The notes under the pieces are model-generated. The model was not told where the DNA came from, did not search any database, and was given only the letters and a program-made list of their open reading frames with translations. A DNA stretch of 64,000 nucleotides from Timaviella obliquedivisa GSE-PSE-MK23-08B. GTDB taxonomy: Bacteria; Cyanobacteriota; Cyanobacteriia; Elainellales; Elainellaceae. A program made the position numbers and the translations under genes. Location: contig JAHHII010000015.1 of NCBI GenBank assembly GCA_019358855.1, positions 1 to 64,000 on the forward strand, written 5' to 3'. Numbering within the stretch: the stretch's first letter is position 1; each line of letters opens with the position of its first letter. Positions 8,623 to 16,717 of the stretch are shown here, in pieces.

Positions 8623-10068
8623 TTACGGAGCGGGAGGAGACGTGGAGGAAGCTGCATCTGCAATGGGCATACAATTTTGCAGTTGTAGAATACCTGAAAC
8701 GACGATGCGATCGCTAGCCATTACACCTTCCAAAACTTCTTGATCATTATTAACAATTCTGCCGAGCTTAACAGGCTTCTGGGCAGCGACTAACTGGTCA
8801 GGATCAACCGGAGCCGATGTGCCTTCAGAAGCAGGAGCTTGACATCCTGAATCTTTAAAGGGAGCCGCCACAAACAAAAAATCTCTGCCCCCCAAGCGAG
8901 AAATTGCCGTAGTCGGCACCAGCACTCCTGGTTGACTGCTCCAAATCACCCGCGCTCGGACAAACTGGGAGCTACGCAAAACCTCACTTCCGTTCTCAAA
9001 GGTTGCTTCGACTTGCACTGATTGGGTAGTAGCATCTACGTTAGGAGCAATAAATGAAATTCGCCCTGTCTGTATTTCTCGATTTTGGTCATCTAGCAAT
9101 TTCACGGGCAGCCCCAATCGGGCTGAAGACGCTCGTTCTAGAGGAAGCTGAATTTGAACTTCTAACTGCTTATTTTGAGTAATGTTCAGCAATTGTGTAC
9201 CCACCGTTACCGCGTCGCCTACTTTCACTGGAATGTTGCTAACCGTGCCGCTGAAAGGCGCAGTAATGGTGTACTCTTCCAGTGCAGCTTGCCCCTCAGC
9301 AATATTAGCTTCGGCTTCTTCTACCGCCCGTTGATTTCGAGTCACTACAGATTGAGTCCGACCGATCGCCGATCGCTGCGCCTGAATCTCAGCTTCTGCC
9401 TGTCGCAGTTCTGCCTGCGCAGTTCTTAATGCATTAGCTCGTTGGTCTAGCGTTTGCTGACTGGATGCCCCTTGACGAGTCAACTCTTGGTAGCGTTGAT
9501 ACTCCTGTTGATTGAGTTGAACATTGGCAAGGGCGGCGGCGCGCTGTGCTTCTAAAGATCTGAGGGTATCGGCGGCGTTAGCAACATCGGCTTGTGCCGC
9601 CTGCACATCAGCAGCAGCAGTCAGAGCGGCAGCAGTACGGCTAGAAACTTGGGCACGCTGTTGATCTGCATCAATTTCCAAAATGGGTTGCCCTGCCTCA
9701 ACCCGATCGCCAGGTTGTACATAGATAGCGCTAATTTGTCCAGCCACACGCGGCTGAAGCGTCACCGATTGCCGTGAATCTAAAGTCGCCGAGTAGTCGG
9801 AGCTATCTTGGATTGGAGCAGATTTAGGGTTAGCTAGCGGTACAGGAGTAGGCGGCGGGGCCATCTGACCACCCATCATCATCGGTAAAATGAATCGGCT
9901 AAAAATAATCCAGCCAAGTCCACCCAGAAGTACTAGCCCAATCACAGCAGGAACAACAGACTGCCGCCAGCGCGGAGTTTGAGGCTCTACCTTTGGGTGT
10001 GAAGAAGGTAATTCTGCTTGGTCAGACGGATGAACGGTCAGATTTTTCTGATTGTCTTCGCCATTCAT
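8623..10068 (-). CDS. RND efflux periplasmic adaptor (membrane fusion protein, HlyD/AcrA family)
   Basis: A 481-residue adaptor. An N-terminal cytoplasmic arm of about 35 residues is followed by one membrane helix (VVPAVIGLVLLGGLGWIIF), then the first half of the lipoyl domain (VAGQISAIYVQPGDRVEAGQ), a long alpha-helical hairpin rich in Gln and Ala, the second half (TITAPFSGTVSNIPVKVGDAV), and beta-barrel and membrane-proximal domains. It links the RND subunit to an outer-membrane channel. I prefer the ATG at 10068, which has AGGTG 6 bp upstream; a GTG at 10077 is also possible. There is no lipobox, so it is anchored by the helix rather than by lipid. Confidence 0.92.
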   Translation of the reverse strand: MNGEDNQKNLTVHPSDQAELPSSHPKVEPQTPRWRQSVVPAVIGLVLLGGLGWIIFSRFILPMMMGGQMAPPPTPVPLANPKSAPIQDSSDYSATLDSRQSVTLQPRVAGQISAIYVQPGDRVEAGQPILEIDADQQRAQVSSRTAAALTAAADVQAAQADVANAADTLRSLEAQRAAALANVQLNQQEYQRYQELTRQGASSQQTLDQRANALRTAQAELRQAEAEIQAQRSAIGRTQSVVTRNQRAVEEAEANIAEGQAALEEYTITAPFSGTVSNIPVKVGDAVTVGTQLLNITQNKQLEVQIQLPLERASSARLGLPVKLLDDQNREIQTGRISFIAPNVDATTQSVQVEATFENGSEVLRSSQFVRARVIWSSQPGVLVPTTAISRLGGRDFLFVAAPFKDSGCQAPASEGTSAPVDPDQLVAAQKPVKLGRIVNNDQEVLEGVMASDRIVVSGILQLQNCMPIADAASSTSPPAP

Positions 10069-10585
10069 TGGAATCACCTGAATTGATTAATTATGGAGAT
10101 GAAGGGAACCGATTGCCAACACAAAGGAAGAAGCGTAAAGCCAAGAGGCATCATAGCTAAGTGTCTAGAATACTTTCACTTTCTCACCCTGAATGTATAG
10201 AAACCTAACTTAGAAGTGTAAGCGATCGAATCTGAAACCGAGAGAGGTCTACTTAAAGCAGGTTCTACTAAACTCTTCATAGGTCTACTTAAAGCAGGTT
10301 CTACTAAACTCTTCATTGTTCTCAAACTTCTAATTTTTTCTCCACTCCAATTTTTTCTCCACTATTGTAGCGTTCTAAATCATCGATTTTTATTCGAGCA
10401 GAAAGTTTTATATCGTCTTATTTTTGTATCGTCTTGTATAGATTTAAGTCAATCGTTTTTATACAAAACCTCTATCTCATGGAAGAGGGTAGAGTACTTA
10501 ATCCTAATTTACTTTGAGAAAAGACGCATCTCATTACAAGTCGTAAATGTGTCTTTACTTTAGAACGATTAGGAGAGATTTCAGA
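10069..10585. other. Divergent intergenic region with short tandem repeats
   Basis: This 517-bp AT-rich spacer separates the adaptor gene (minus) from the fasciclin gene (plus) and must hold both promoters. I see no reliable -35/-10 pair. It contains a perfect 36-bp tandem duplication (10245-10316) and a 17-bp near-tandem repeat AATTTTTTCTCCACT at 10332-10365. No coding frame is credible. Confidence 0.6.
10245..10316. repeat. Perfect 36-bp tandem duplication
   Basis: Two identical 36-bp units (10245-10280 and 10281-10316), each starting AGGTCTACTTAAAGCAGG and ending AAACTCTTCAT. They lie in the upstream region of both the efflux adaptor and the fasciclin gene. Identity of the units implies a recent duplication. 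Confidence 0.95.
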
Positions 10586-11191
10586 ATGATTTCAGCAATT
10601 AGAAAATCGAAAAAGTTATTGATCGCTGCCAGCGTTGCACTAATGACCGCGATCGCTGCTTGTGAAAATCCAGATACTACAACCAGTACAACGACTGATC
10701 CTGGGTCAACCACTATTACCGAATCGCCCTTAGTTAGTCCTACTGTTGGCGCATCACCTTCCACCACTGCCTCAGGTACAATTTCGGAAGTTTTGGCTCA
10801 GAACAGTTCTTTTAGCACGTTGTTAACAGCGGCTCAAGCAGCAGGAGTACAAGAAACCTTGAGTGCGCCAGGAGCCGTAACGGTCTTCGCTCCCACTAAT
10901 GAAGCCTTTGCAGCATTGCCTGCCGGGACTCTTGATAGACTACTGCTTCCCGAAAACAAAGAGCAGCTTAGGAAAATCTTGAGTTATCACGTTGTACCAA
11001 GCCAGGTCACTTCGGCAGATATTCAACCTGGAGCTGTTGCAACTGTGGAAGGGCAGACCATTTCTGTCGAGAGCAGCGCAAATAATATTACTGTCAATGA
11101 TGCGTCTGTAACGCAGCCCGATGTTATTGCAACTAATGGCGTAATTCATGGAATTGACAAAGTTCTTTTGCCACCTGATGTCCAACTATAG
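10586..11191 (+). CDS. Fasciclin (FAS1) domain lipoprotein
   Basis: A 201-residue protein. Its N-terminal signal (KKLLIAASVALMTAIAAC) ends in a lipobox, IAAC, then a Thr/Ser-rich linker of about 40 residues. A single FAS1 domain follows, with its hallmarks TVFAPTNEAFAALP, LSYHVVPSQ and GVIHGIDKVLLPP. FAS1 domains mediate surface or matrix adhesion. The protein is probably anchored in a membrane facing the periplasm. The ATG at 10586 is preceded by AGGAGAG at 10570; a reading from 10547 adds residues before the signal peptide and is unlikely. A strong hairpin follows the gene. Confidence 0.92.
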   Translation: MISAIRKSKKLLIAASVALMTAIAACENPDTTTSTTTDPGSTTITESPLVSPTVGASPSTTASGTISEVLAQNSSFSTLLTAAQAAGVQETLSAPGAVTVFAPTNEAFAALPAGTLDRLLLPENKEQLRKILSYHVVPSQVTSADIQPGAVATVEGQTISVESSANNITVNDASVTQPDVIATNGVIHGIDKVLLPPDVQL

Positions 11192-11226
11192 TAAAGATTA
11201 ATTCTTTAGGACAGAGGGCTTTACTG

Positions 11227-11262
11227 AATAGCCGGAATTACTTCAGCGTAATTCCGGCTATT
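11227..11262 (+). terminator. Strong 15-bp hairpin after the fasciclin gene
   Basis: AATAGCCGGAATTAC pairs perfectly with GTAATTCCGGCTATT around a six-base loop (TTCAGC), 35 bp past the stop codon. There is no long T run, so the role as a terminator is likely but not certain. Confidence 0.65.
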
Positions 11263-11314
11263 GCCATCTTTAGAAATAGAGAAGATGGCTTTTAAGTTAA
11301 AATTAAAAAAAGAA

Positions 11315-11413
11315 GCATTGCTCAGTAAGAGTGTGAACCTGTTCAGAGTCCCTTTTTTCAGGAGAAGGGGCATGAAAATTAAGCCGTTGATTCAGACTAC
11401 AATTCAGTAATGC
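11315..11413. repeat. Degenerate inverted-repeat element, GCATTGCTGA family, copy A (99 bp)
   Basis: The left end GCATTGCTCAGTAAGAGTG resembles the reverse complement of the right end (GCATTACTGAATTGTAGTC). A similar element with similar ends is at 42735-42893. The interior carries a small CCCTTTTTTCAGGAGAAGGGG hairpin. It sits in the 315-bp gap before the solute-binding protein gene. No clean target duplication is visible. Confidence 0.5.
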
Positions 11414-11506
11414 CAGAAGGTAGTCATTGCTCTGTAAAGTATGGCAACTAAAGTATACTTTTATACCAACATCATCAATTCATGCCCTAACAAGATATGG
11501 CAAAAG

Positions 11507-12772
11507 GTGAGGCTTAGAATACTAACTCTCATAGCATTTTTAATCATCGTGAGTTGCCAACAAACTGTGCCTCCTTCAACTGTAGAGCCAGTCACCCTTA
11601 AACTGAGTGGATGGAGCGCCAGTCCAGCCGAGCAACGATTGCTAAACCAAGTCTTACGCGATTTTGAAGCGAGTCATCCTAGCATCAGAGTTCGGTTTGA
11701 AGTCATTGCTGATCAATACATGGACGTGATTAAGACCCGACTAATTGGGGATGCTGCTCCTGATGTATTTTACTTAGATGCCATGGAAGCTCCGTTCTTT
11801 ATGCAGCAGAACGTTCTAGAACCGTTGAATGCTTATATTCCTGCTGCGTTTGACTTAGCCGACTTTGAGCCTAATTTACTTCAACCCTTTACTTTGCAAA
11901 ACCGGGTCTATGGGTTGCCCAAAGATTTTTCTACCTTAGCCCTGTTTTACAATCGAAAAGCTTTTGCGGCGGCTGGGTTGAGCCATCCCCCCAAAACTTG
12001 GGAAGAGATGCTGATTGCTTCTAAAAAACTGACGATCGACCTGAATAAAGATGGTAGACCTGACCAGTATGGCTTTGGTATTTTGCCCGAACTATCGCGA
12101 CAGGCACATAGTATTAAGGCATTTGGTGGACAGGTTGTTAATACTAGGGGTTATGCTACGTTTGCTACGGATGACGGGATTAACGGAGTCAACCCTATGG
12201 TGCAACAGTATCAGAACGATCGCACCTCTGCCCGTGCAATTGATGTGGGCGCTAACAATGGCAGCGAGATGTTTGGGCAAGGCAAAGCCGCTATGGTAAT
12301 TGAAGGAAACTGGGCAATTCCTTATTTGCAAAGCACCTTCCCCAACCTAGATTTTGCTACGGCTGAGTTACCCAAAATCAACAATCAGTCTGCCACCATG
12401 GCATTTACAGTCGCCTACGTGATGAATCATCAGACTCAGCATAAGCAAGCGGCTTGGGAGCTAATTGCTTACTTGACGGGCAAAGTAGGAATGGAGAAGT
12501 GGACGGGCACAGGCTTTGCCTTGCCTAGCCGCAAATCGGTTGCCCAAAAATTGAATGCCCAAACGTTGGAGGGTGATGGCGATCGCCTGCGCGCGCCTCT
12601 ATTGGCTGGAGTTAGCTACGCCACCCCGTGGCAAGTAGGACAATTTCCGACTGCAATTGTGAATAACTTTAATAATCAATATTTAAGCGCTTTATTAGGA
12701 CAACAACTCCTGCCTACTGCGATGATTCGGGCACAGGAGAGCGCTAACCAACAAATTAAAGCCGCACTTTAG
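11507..12772 (+). CDS. ABC transporter solute-binding lipoprotein, carbohydrate type (family 1)
   Basis: This extracellular solute-binding protein has a lipoprotein signal (RILTLIAFLIIVSC, lipobox IVSC). Its mature part begins with a substrate-binding lobe (LKLSGWSASPAEQRLLNQVL), then DVFYLDAMEAPFF and a hinge region YGLPKDFSTLALFYNRKAF typical of MalE/UgpB-like proteins. I prefer the GTG at 11507, with AAAAGG upstream, giving 421 residues and a normal-length signal; the ATG at 11441 gives 443. It converges on two permease genes of the same transporter type at 12956-14710, with a mobile element in between. Substrate is unknown; glucosylglycerol/sugar importers of cyanobacteria are organised from similar parts. 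Confidence 0.88.
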   Translation: MRLRILTLIAFLIIVSCQQTVPPSTVEPVTLKLSGWSASPAEQRLLNQVLRDFEASHPSIRVRFEVIADQYMDVIKTRLIGDAAPDVFYLDAMEAPFFMQQNVLEPLNAYIPAAFDLADFEPNLLQPFTLQNRVYGLPKDFSTLALFYNRKAFAAAGLSHPPKTWEEMLIASKKLTIDLNKDGRPDQYGFGILPELSRQAHSIKAFGGQVVNTRGYATFATDDGINGVNPMVQQYQNDRTSARAIDVGANNGSEMFGQGKAAMVIEGNWAIPYLQSTFPNLDFATAELPKINNQSATMAFTVAYVMNHQTQHKQAAWELIAYLTGKVGMEKWTGTGFALPSRKSVAQKLNAQTLEGDGDRLRAPLLAGVSYATPWQVGQFPTAIVNNFNNQYLSALLGQQLLPTAMIRAQESANQQIKAAL

Positions 12773-12806
12773 GAAAGCGGCACCTTAGAAAAGCGATCGT
12801 CGCTAA

Positions 12807-12956
12807 GAGGATGTCTGAGAAGTATCAAAGATTCTTACACTCGCCCCCTAACCCTCCATTCTGGGGGACTTCCGAACCAATGCTTCTTCAAAGTCCCTCA
12901 GAATGGGGGATTTAGGGGGCGGATCGGATAGCAATCTAGACTTCTCAGACATCCTC
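12807..12956 (+). mobile_element. MITE-like element, family 1, copy 2 (150 bp)
   Basis: Same perfect terminal repeats as the copy at 5100, with TAA duplicated at 12804-12806 and 12957-12959. It lies exactly between the solute-binding protein gene and the permease gene. Its right end supplies the last base of the permease stop codon. The flank shows the same TAG would have been read before insertion, so the insertion is neutral to the protein. Confidence 0.9.
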
Positions 12957-13792
12957 TAACTTTTTCCACCCGTAAAGGTAATGCCTTGAATAAAGTATTG
13001 GTTAAAAAAAGCATAGAGAAAGAGAACAGGCAACGTAAACATCATAGATGCTGCCATGATGTTATTCCAGTAGCTAATGTATTCTCCCTTAAATGTATTC
13101 AGCCCTAGCGGAAGTGTAAACATTTCAGGTTCAAATAGAGTTACGATGGGCAATAAAAAATTGTTCCAGCTGCTCATAAAAACCAGAATAGTCTGTGCTG
13201 CCAAAGCTGGTTTCGCTAGGGGTAAGACAATATACCAAAAAGTGCTCAATCGCCCCAGTCCATCCAATGCCGCCGCCTCTTCTAGCTCTGAAGGAAAATT
13301 GAGAAAAAACTGACGCATCATAAAAATAAAAGTAGCATTTACCATTCCTGGCACAATCATGCCTTGATAGGAGTTGAGCCAGCCAAAGGCTTTTAAAATT
13401 AAGAAGGTCGGGATTAGGGTTACTTGTACAGGAACTGCCAGCACTGCCAAAATGAGAAAAAACCAAAACCGCTTACCGCGAAATGGCAGTCGGGCTAGCG
13501 CATATCCAGCAAGAGAATTGAATATCAGGTTGAGCAGCGTTACGCTAATGGCGATCGCCACGCTATTAAAAAACCAGCGTAAAAATAAGGGTTCTTCTGT
13601 AAAAACTTGTCGGTAGTTTTCTAGCGTGAAATGGCGAGGAATAAAGTTAGCTTCACCACTCACAATTTCTGAGAGGGGTTTAAAGGAAGCCGAAAGTGCC
13701 CAAAGAAATGGAGTTAACGTAATGGCAGCATAGACAATAAGTAGAGCATATAAAATTTTGCTAATCCAAAACGAGCGAGTTAATATTTTCAT
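12956..13792 (-). CDS. ABC transporter permease, carbohydrate type (MalG-like)
   Basis: A 278-residue inner-membrane permease with six predicted helices and the coupling-helix EAA motif (EEAAALDGLGRLSTFWYIVLPL), which contacts the ATPase. It pairs with the MalF-like permease 24 bp upstream on the same strand. The stop codon abuts the family 1 element. The ATG at 13792 is preceded by a short AGGTCAAT. No ATPase gene is nearby; a shared, unlinked MsiK/GgtA-type ATPase is the likely partner (inference). Confidence 0.9.
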   Translation of the reverse strand: MKILTRSFWISKILYALLIVYAAITLTPFLWALSASFKPLSEIVSGEANFIPRHFTLENYRQVFTEEPLFLRWFFNSVAIAISVTLLNLIFNSLAGYALARLPFRGKRFWFFLILAVLAVPVQVTLIPTFLILKAFGWLNSYQGMIVPGMVNATFIFMMRQFFLNFPSELEEAAALDGLGRLSTFWYIVLPLAKPALAAQTILVFMSSWNNFLLPIVTLFEPEMFTLPLGLNTFKGEYISYWNNIMAASMMFTLPVLFLYAFFNQYFIQGITFTGGKS

Positions 13793-13816
13793 ATTGACCT
13801 GAGCAGAATAAACCTT

Positions 13817-14707
13817 TTAACGATCGCTCCTAAACAGTTGTTTCTGAATCAAGGTAATCAAAATAATCAGGGCTGCCAGCAAAAAGGCGATCGCCGCTGC
13901 ATAACCCATTTGTAAATCTCGAAAAACATACTGATAAATGAGTAGCACCAAAGTCAACGTGGCATTATTGGGCCCTCCTGACCCATTAGAAATAATGTAA
14001 GACTGGTCAAAAAGTTGAAACGTCCCAATTACGCCCATTGCCATCACAAAAAACGTAACGGGGTTGAGTAGAGGCAGCGTAATAAACCAAAATCTGCCCC
14101 AGGCAGTTGCCCCATCAATTTCTGCGGCTTCATAAAGCGATCGCGGGATATCTTGTAGCGCTGCCAAGTAAATCACCATAAAGAAAGGCGCAGTTGACCA
14201 AATATTCATCAGCATGATCCCCTTCAGTGCAACAGCAGGATCGCCTAGCCAGTTATAGGTGGGAAGGGCGATCGCTTCTAAGAAGCGATTCAATAACCCA
14301 TTTGTGTTGTAAATCCACATAAAAATCAGCGTCAGAACAGTAGAAGAAGTCACCGTAGGCAAAAAGTAAATCATTCGCCATACGCTCTTACCTCTGATTC
14401 CCGCATTCAACGTCACCGCCAACAGCAGCGCTAGCACAGTCTGAGTTGGAACAACGATCGCTACATACTCGGCAGTGTTACGCAGCGCAATCCAAACCCG
14501 CTCGTCTGCTTGCAAGCGTGCAAAGTTACGTAACCCAACAAACTCATAGCTGATCCCCCCTAAAAGCTGCACTTTTTGTAATGACAAAAAGACTGCATAG
14601 AGAATTGGCAACACGATAAATGTACCCAGTACCCCAATTGCCGGGGTCATAAATGCATAGCCAGCTAAGTTCTCTGAAATTTCGGACTTAAGGCGCTGAT
14701 TCATCAT
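13817..14707 (-). CDS. ABC transporter permease, carbohydrate type (MalF-like)
   Basis: A 296-residue permease with about six helices (ENLAGYAFMTPAIGVLGTFIV first) and an EAA loop, LYEAAEIDGATAWGRFWFITLP. It has the DGATxWxRFW form usual for the first permease of sugar importers. It is co-transcribed with the MalG-like gene. I chose the ATG at 14707, which has AGGTG 5 bp upstream; a TTG at 14710 and an ATG at 14704 are the alternatives. It would form a heterodimeric channel with the downstream permease and receive substrate from the lipoprotein encoded at 11507-12772. Confidence 0.9.
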   Translation of the reverse strand: MMNQRLKSEISENLAGYAFMTPAIGVLGTFIVLPILYAVFLSLQKVQLLGGISYEFVGLRNFARLQADERVWIALRNTAEYVAIVVPTQTVLALLLAVTLNAGIRGKSVWRMIYFLPTVTSSTVLTLIFMWIYNTNGLLNRFLEAIALPTYNWLGDPAVALKGIMLMNIWSTAPFFMVIYLAALQDIPRSLYEAAEIDGATAWGRFWFITLPLLNPVTFFVMAMGVIGTFQLFDQSYIISNGSGGPNNATLTLVLLIYQYVFRDLQMGYAAAIAFLLAALIILITLIQKQLFRSDR

Positions 14708-14782
14708 CAAGGCACCTGCTTTAGTAAAGATTTACGACGACTTTATCTAAACTAGATCGCTTCACCGAAGTGCTGGACAGAT

Positions 14783-14898
14783 CTAAGTAGACAGTCACAA
14801 AAAATGTATATTCTGTGGAGCAGGATGTTGACTGCATGACATCATAATCGAGACAGATGTCTCCTATTTAATTCATTTGATTCAGTCTGTCTACTTAG
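14783..14898. repeat. 116-bp segment bounded by a perfect 12-bp inverted repeat
   Basis: CTAAGTAGACAG (14783-14794) is the exact inverse of CTGTCTACTTAG (14887-14898). The interior is AT-rich and non-coding. It lies upstream of the MalF-like permease gene, so it could be a regulatory dyad or a small mobile element. No target duplication is visible. Confidence 0.5.
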
Positions 14899-14980
14899 GT
14901 GCCGCTTAAGAAAACAGGGTTTCAGTAAGATTAATTTTATTCAAGAGAAAAGGGACAATACCATGAAAAAGTTCTATCCA

Positions 14981-15448
14981 TTACTCTTTTGTAGGAATTG
15001 GAGCGACTTTAAGGACTTCATCTAGCAGCGATCGGGCAGTTTGAGCTTTCGTCAGCGCTGCCTGGTGATCGCCGTAAGCCCGCACCAAACGCAGTAGCCC
15101 ACCAACACCCGCCTTAAGCTGCTCCAGTTCCTCACCCGCGACCAGATCCCCATCTAACATTCTCACGAGTAGCGGCTTAATATCACCCACTTCTTGCCGA
15201 ATTTTTTGAAGCTTTTCAACTGCACTCAGCAAAGCTTTGAGCGAGTTCAAAATGTCATCCACAGTCTGAATATCTCCCTCATTCTGGGCACTGTCCGAAG
15301 TCTCAGTGAGGATCTCAGGTTGAGATGACTGCTCCAAGTCTGCGGACTCTGGCTCCGAGTCTTCAGCGTCTACGGGTTCGTCTAAGTCTGAAGCCTCAGG
15401 CAATTGCTGAGGCGATATTTTAGCATTAGCTCCAGTTGTTCTCGCCAT
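14981..15448 (-). CDS. Hypothetical acidic protein with coiled-coil segment
   Basis: A 155-residue protein of no family I recognise. Residues 1-60 are disordered and strongly acidic (DLDEPVDAEDSEPESADLEQ). Residues 60-150 are helical, with a heptad-like stretch (DDILNSLKALLSAVEKLQKI) and a Gly/Leu-rich turn (LKAGVGGLLRLVRAYGD). No signal peptide, cysteines or membrane helices. The ATG at 15448 is the only reasonable start. It is transcribed divergently from the sigma factor gene and is separated from the permeases by 270 bp. Base composition and HIP1 content match the neighbours. Confidence 0.7.
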   Translation of the reverse strand: MARTTGANAKISPQQLPEASDLDEPVDAEDSEPESADLEQSSQPEILTETSDSAQNEGDIQTVDDILNSLKALLSAVEKLQKIRQEVGDIKPLLVRMLDGDLVAGEELEQLKAGVGGLLRLVRAYGDHQAALTKAQTARSLLDEVLKVAPIPTKE

Positions 15449-15787
15449 TTATTAAGTCCTCAAAACATTTTCTCTAGTGTATATCTCCTGTTTCAGCTTG
15501 GAAAAATCTGACCATTACGACCTGCAAAGAGATAAACTGTAGAACCCAAGTTTAGAGGTTAAAGCTATAGTATTATGGGTCAGGTCGTTAGCGAAAATAT
15601 AATCAAGTAATAATATCGCCATAATCTGTTGATATAATGGCTTTTTATCGCTATCTGGTTGCGAATATTTTATAGAGTTACTATATTTCTTATATTGCTT
15701 GACAGCAATAAGGTATTCTAGTTAAGCCAAATTATTTCCTGAAGTGCAACGCCCAGGCATTGACCTGGTTTTTTATTCTAAATTCTT
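15449..15787. other. Divergent intergenic region upstream of the sigma factor
   Basis: A 339-bp AT-rich spacer. Two weak promoter-like pieces are visible for the sigma gene: TATAAT at 15633-15638 without a good -35, and TTGACA at 15699-15704 without a good -10. No hairpin, repeat or coding frame stands out. Confidence 0.35.
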
Positions 15788-16645
15788 ATGAGTGTTGACC
15801 CCATCCGCGACTATTTATGTGCCATTGGCAAAACCCCGCTACTCAATGGTAATGAAGAGCTAGAGTTGGCGCGTGCAATTCAGTCAATGCTGCTACTGCT
15901 GCCAGTCGAAAATCCTACTGCTGAAGAAAAAGCAACTATCCATCAAGGCAAACGCGCTAAGAATCGGCTGATTCAATCTAATTTGCGCTTGGTTGTGACT
16001 GTATCCAAGAAATATCAAAACCGGGGATTAGACCTACTAGACCTCATTCAAGAAGGAAATATTGGTCTAGAACGGGCAGCCTTGAAGTACGATCCCACTA
16101 AAGGATATAAGTTTTCGACCTATGCCTACTGGTGGATTCGGCAGGGGATGACCCGTGCTTTACAGTCCGATACCCGGACGATTCGGTTACCTATCCATAT
16201 CCAGGAACGCCTAAGTAAGGTTAAAACCACGACCCGCCGATTAGCAGAAGAGCTAGGTCGTCCTCCCAATGGAGAAGAGCTTTCGGCAGCGCTGGAAATG
16301 ACTCCCGCAGAGTTACGTACTCTCATGGCTCAACAGCGCCAATGTGCTTCCTTGGATGCCACAGTGGGTCAAGAGCAGGAGACGCGACTGGGCGATCTCA
16401 TTCCTGATATGCAGCAGATGCAGCAGGTAGAGGTGAGTGTGGCGCGTGAGGAATGTCAGCAGTATCTCACTTGCTTAAACGATCGCGAGCGTGAGGTTAT
16501 TATGCTGCGCTATGGGCTAGAAGATGGACAGCAGCGCACTCTAGCCGAGGTAGGAGAATCTTTTGGCTTCACGCGAGAGCGAGCGAGACAGATTGAGCTA
16601 AAGGCGATGAAGAAAATGAGAAAAGAGGCGATCGCTGCTCTGTAA
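15788..16645 (+). CDS. RNA polymerase sigma factor, RpoD-like group 2
   Basis: A 285-residue primary-like sigma factor lacking a long N-terminal region 1.1. Region 1.2 is DPIRDYLCAIGKTPLLN. Regions 2.1-2.4 contain NLRLVVTVSKKYQNRGLDLL and GYKFSTYAYWWIRQG, region 3 contains IHIQERLSKVKTTTRRL, and region 4.2 contains a helix-turn-helix (TLAEVGESFGFTRERARQIE). The length and architecture match cyanobacterial non-essential group 2 factors (SigB-E), which respond to light, carbon, nitrogen or stress. Which one cannot be decided here. It converges with the hybrid kinase gene 72 bp downstream. Confidence 0.92.
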   Translation: MSVDPIRDYLCAIGKTPLLNGNEELELARAIQSMLLLLPVENPTAEEKATIHQGKRAKNRLIQSNLRLVVTVSKKYQNRGLDLLDLIQEGNIGLERAALKYDPTKGYKFSTYAYWWIRQGMTRALQSDTRTIRLPIHIQERLSKVKTTTRRLAEELGRPPNGEELSAALEMTPAELRTLMAQQRQCASLDATVGQEQETRLGDLIPDMQQMQQVEVSVAREECQQYLTCLNDREREVIMLRYGLEDGQQRTLAEVGESFGFTRERARQIELKAMKKMRKEAIAAL

Positions 16646-16717
16646 AAAAACCTTGAACTAGAAAAGTTCTTGATGATAGAGAATCCTAAATCTAGATGAG
16701 CTATGAAACTCTCAGTC

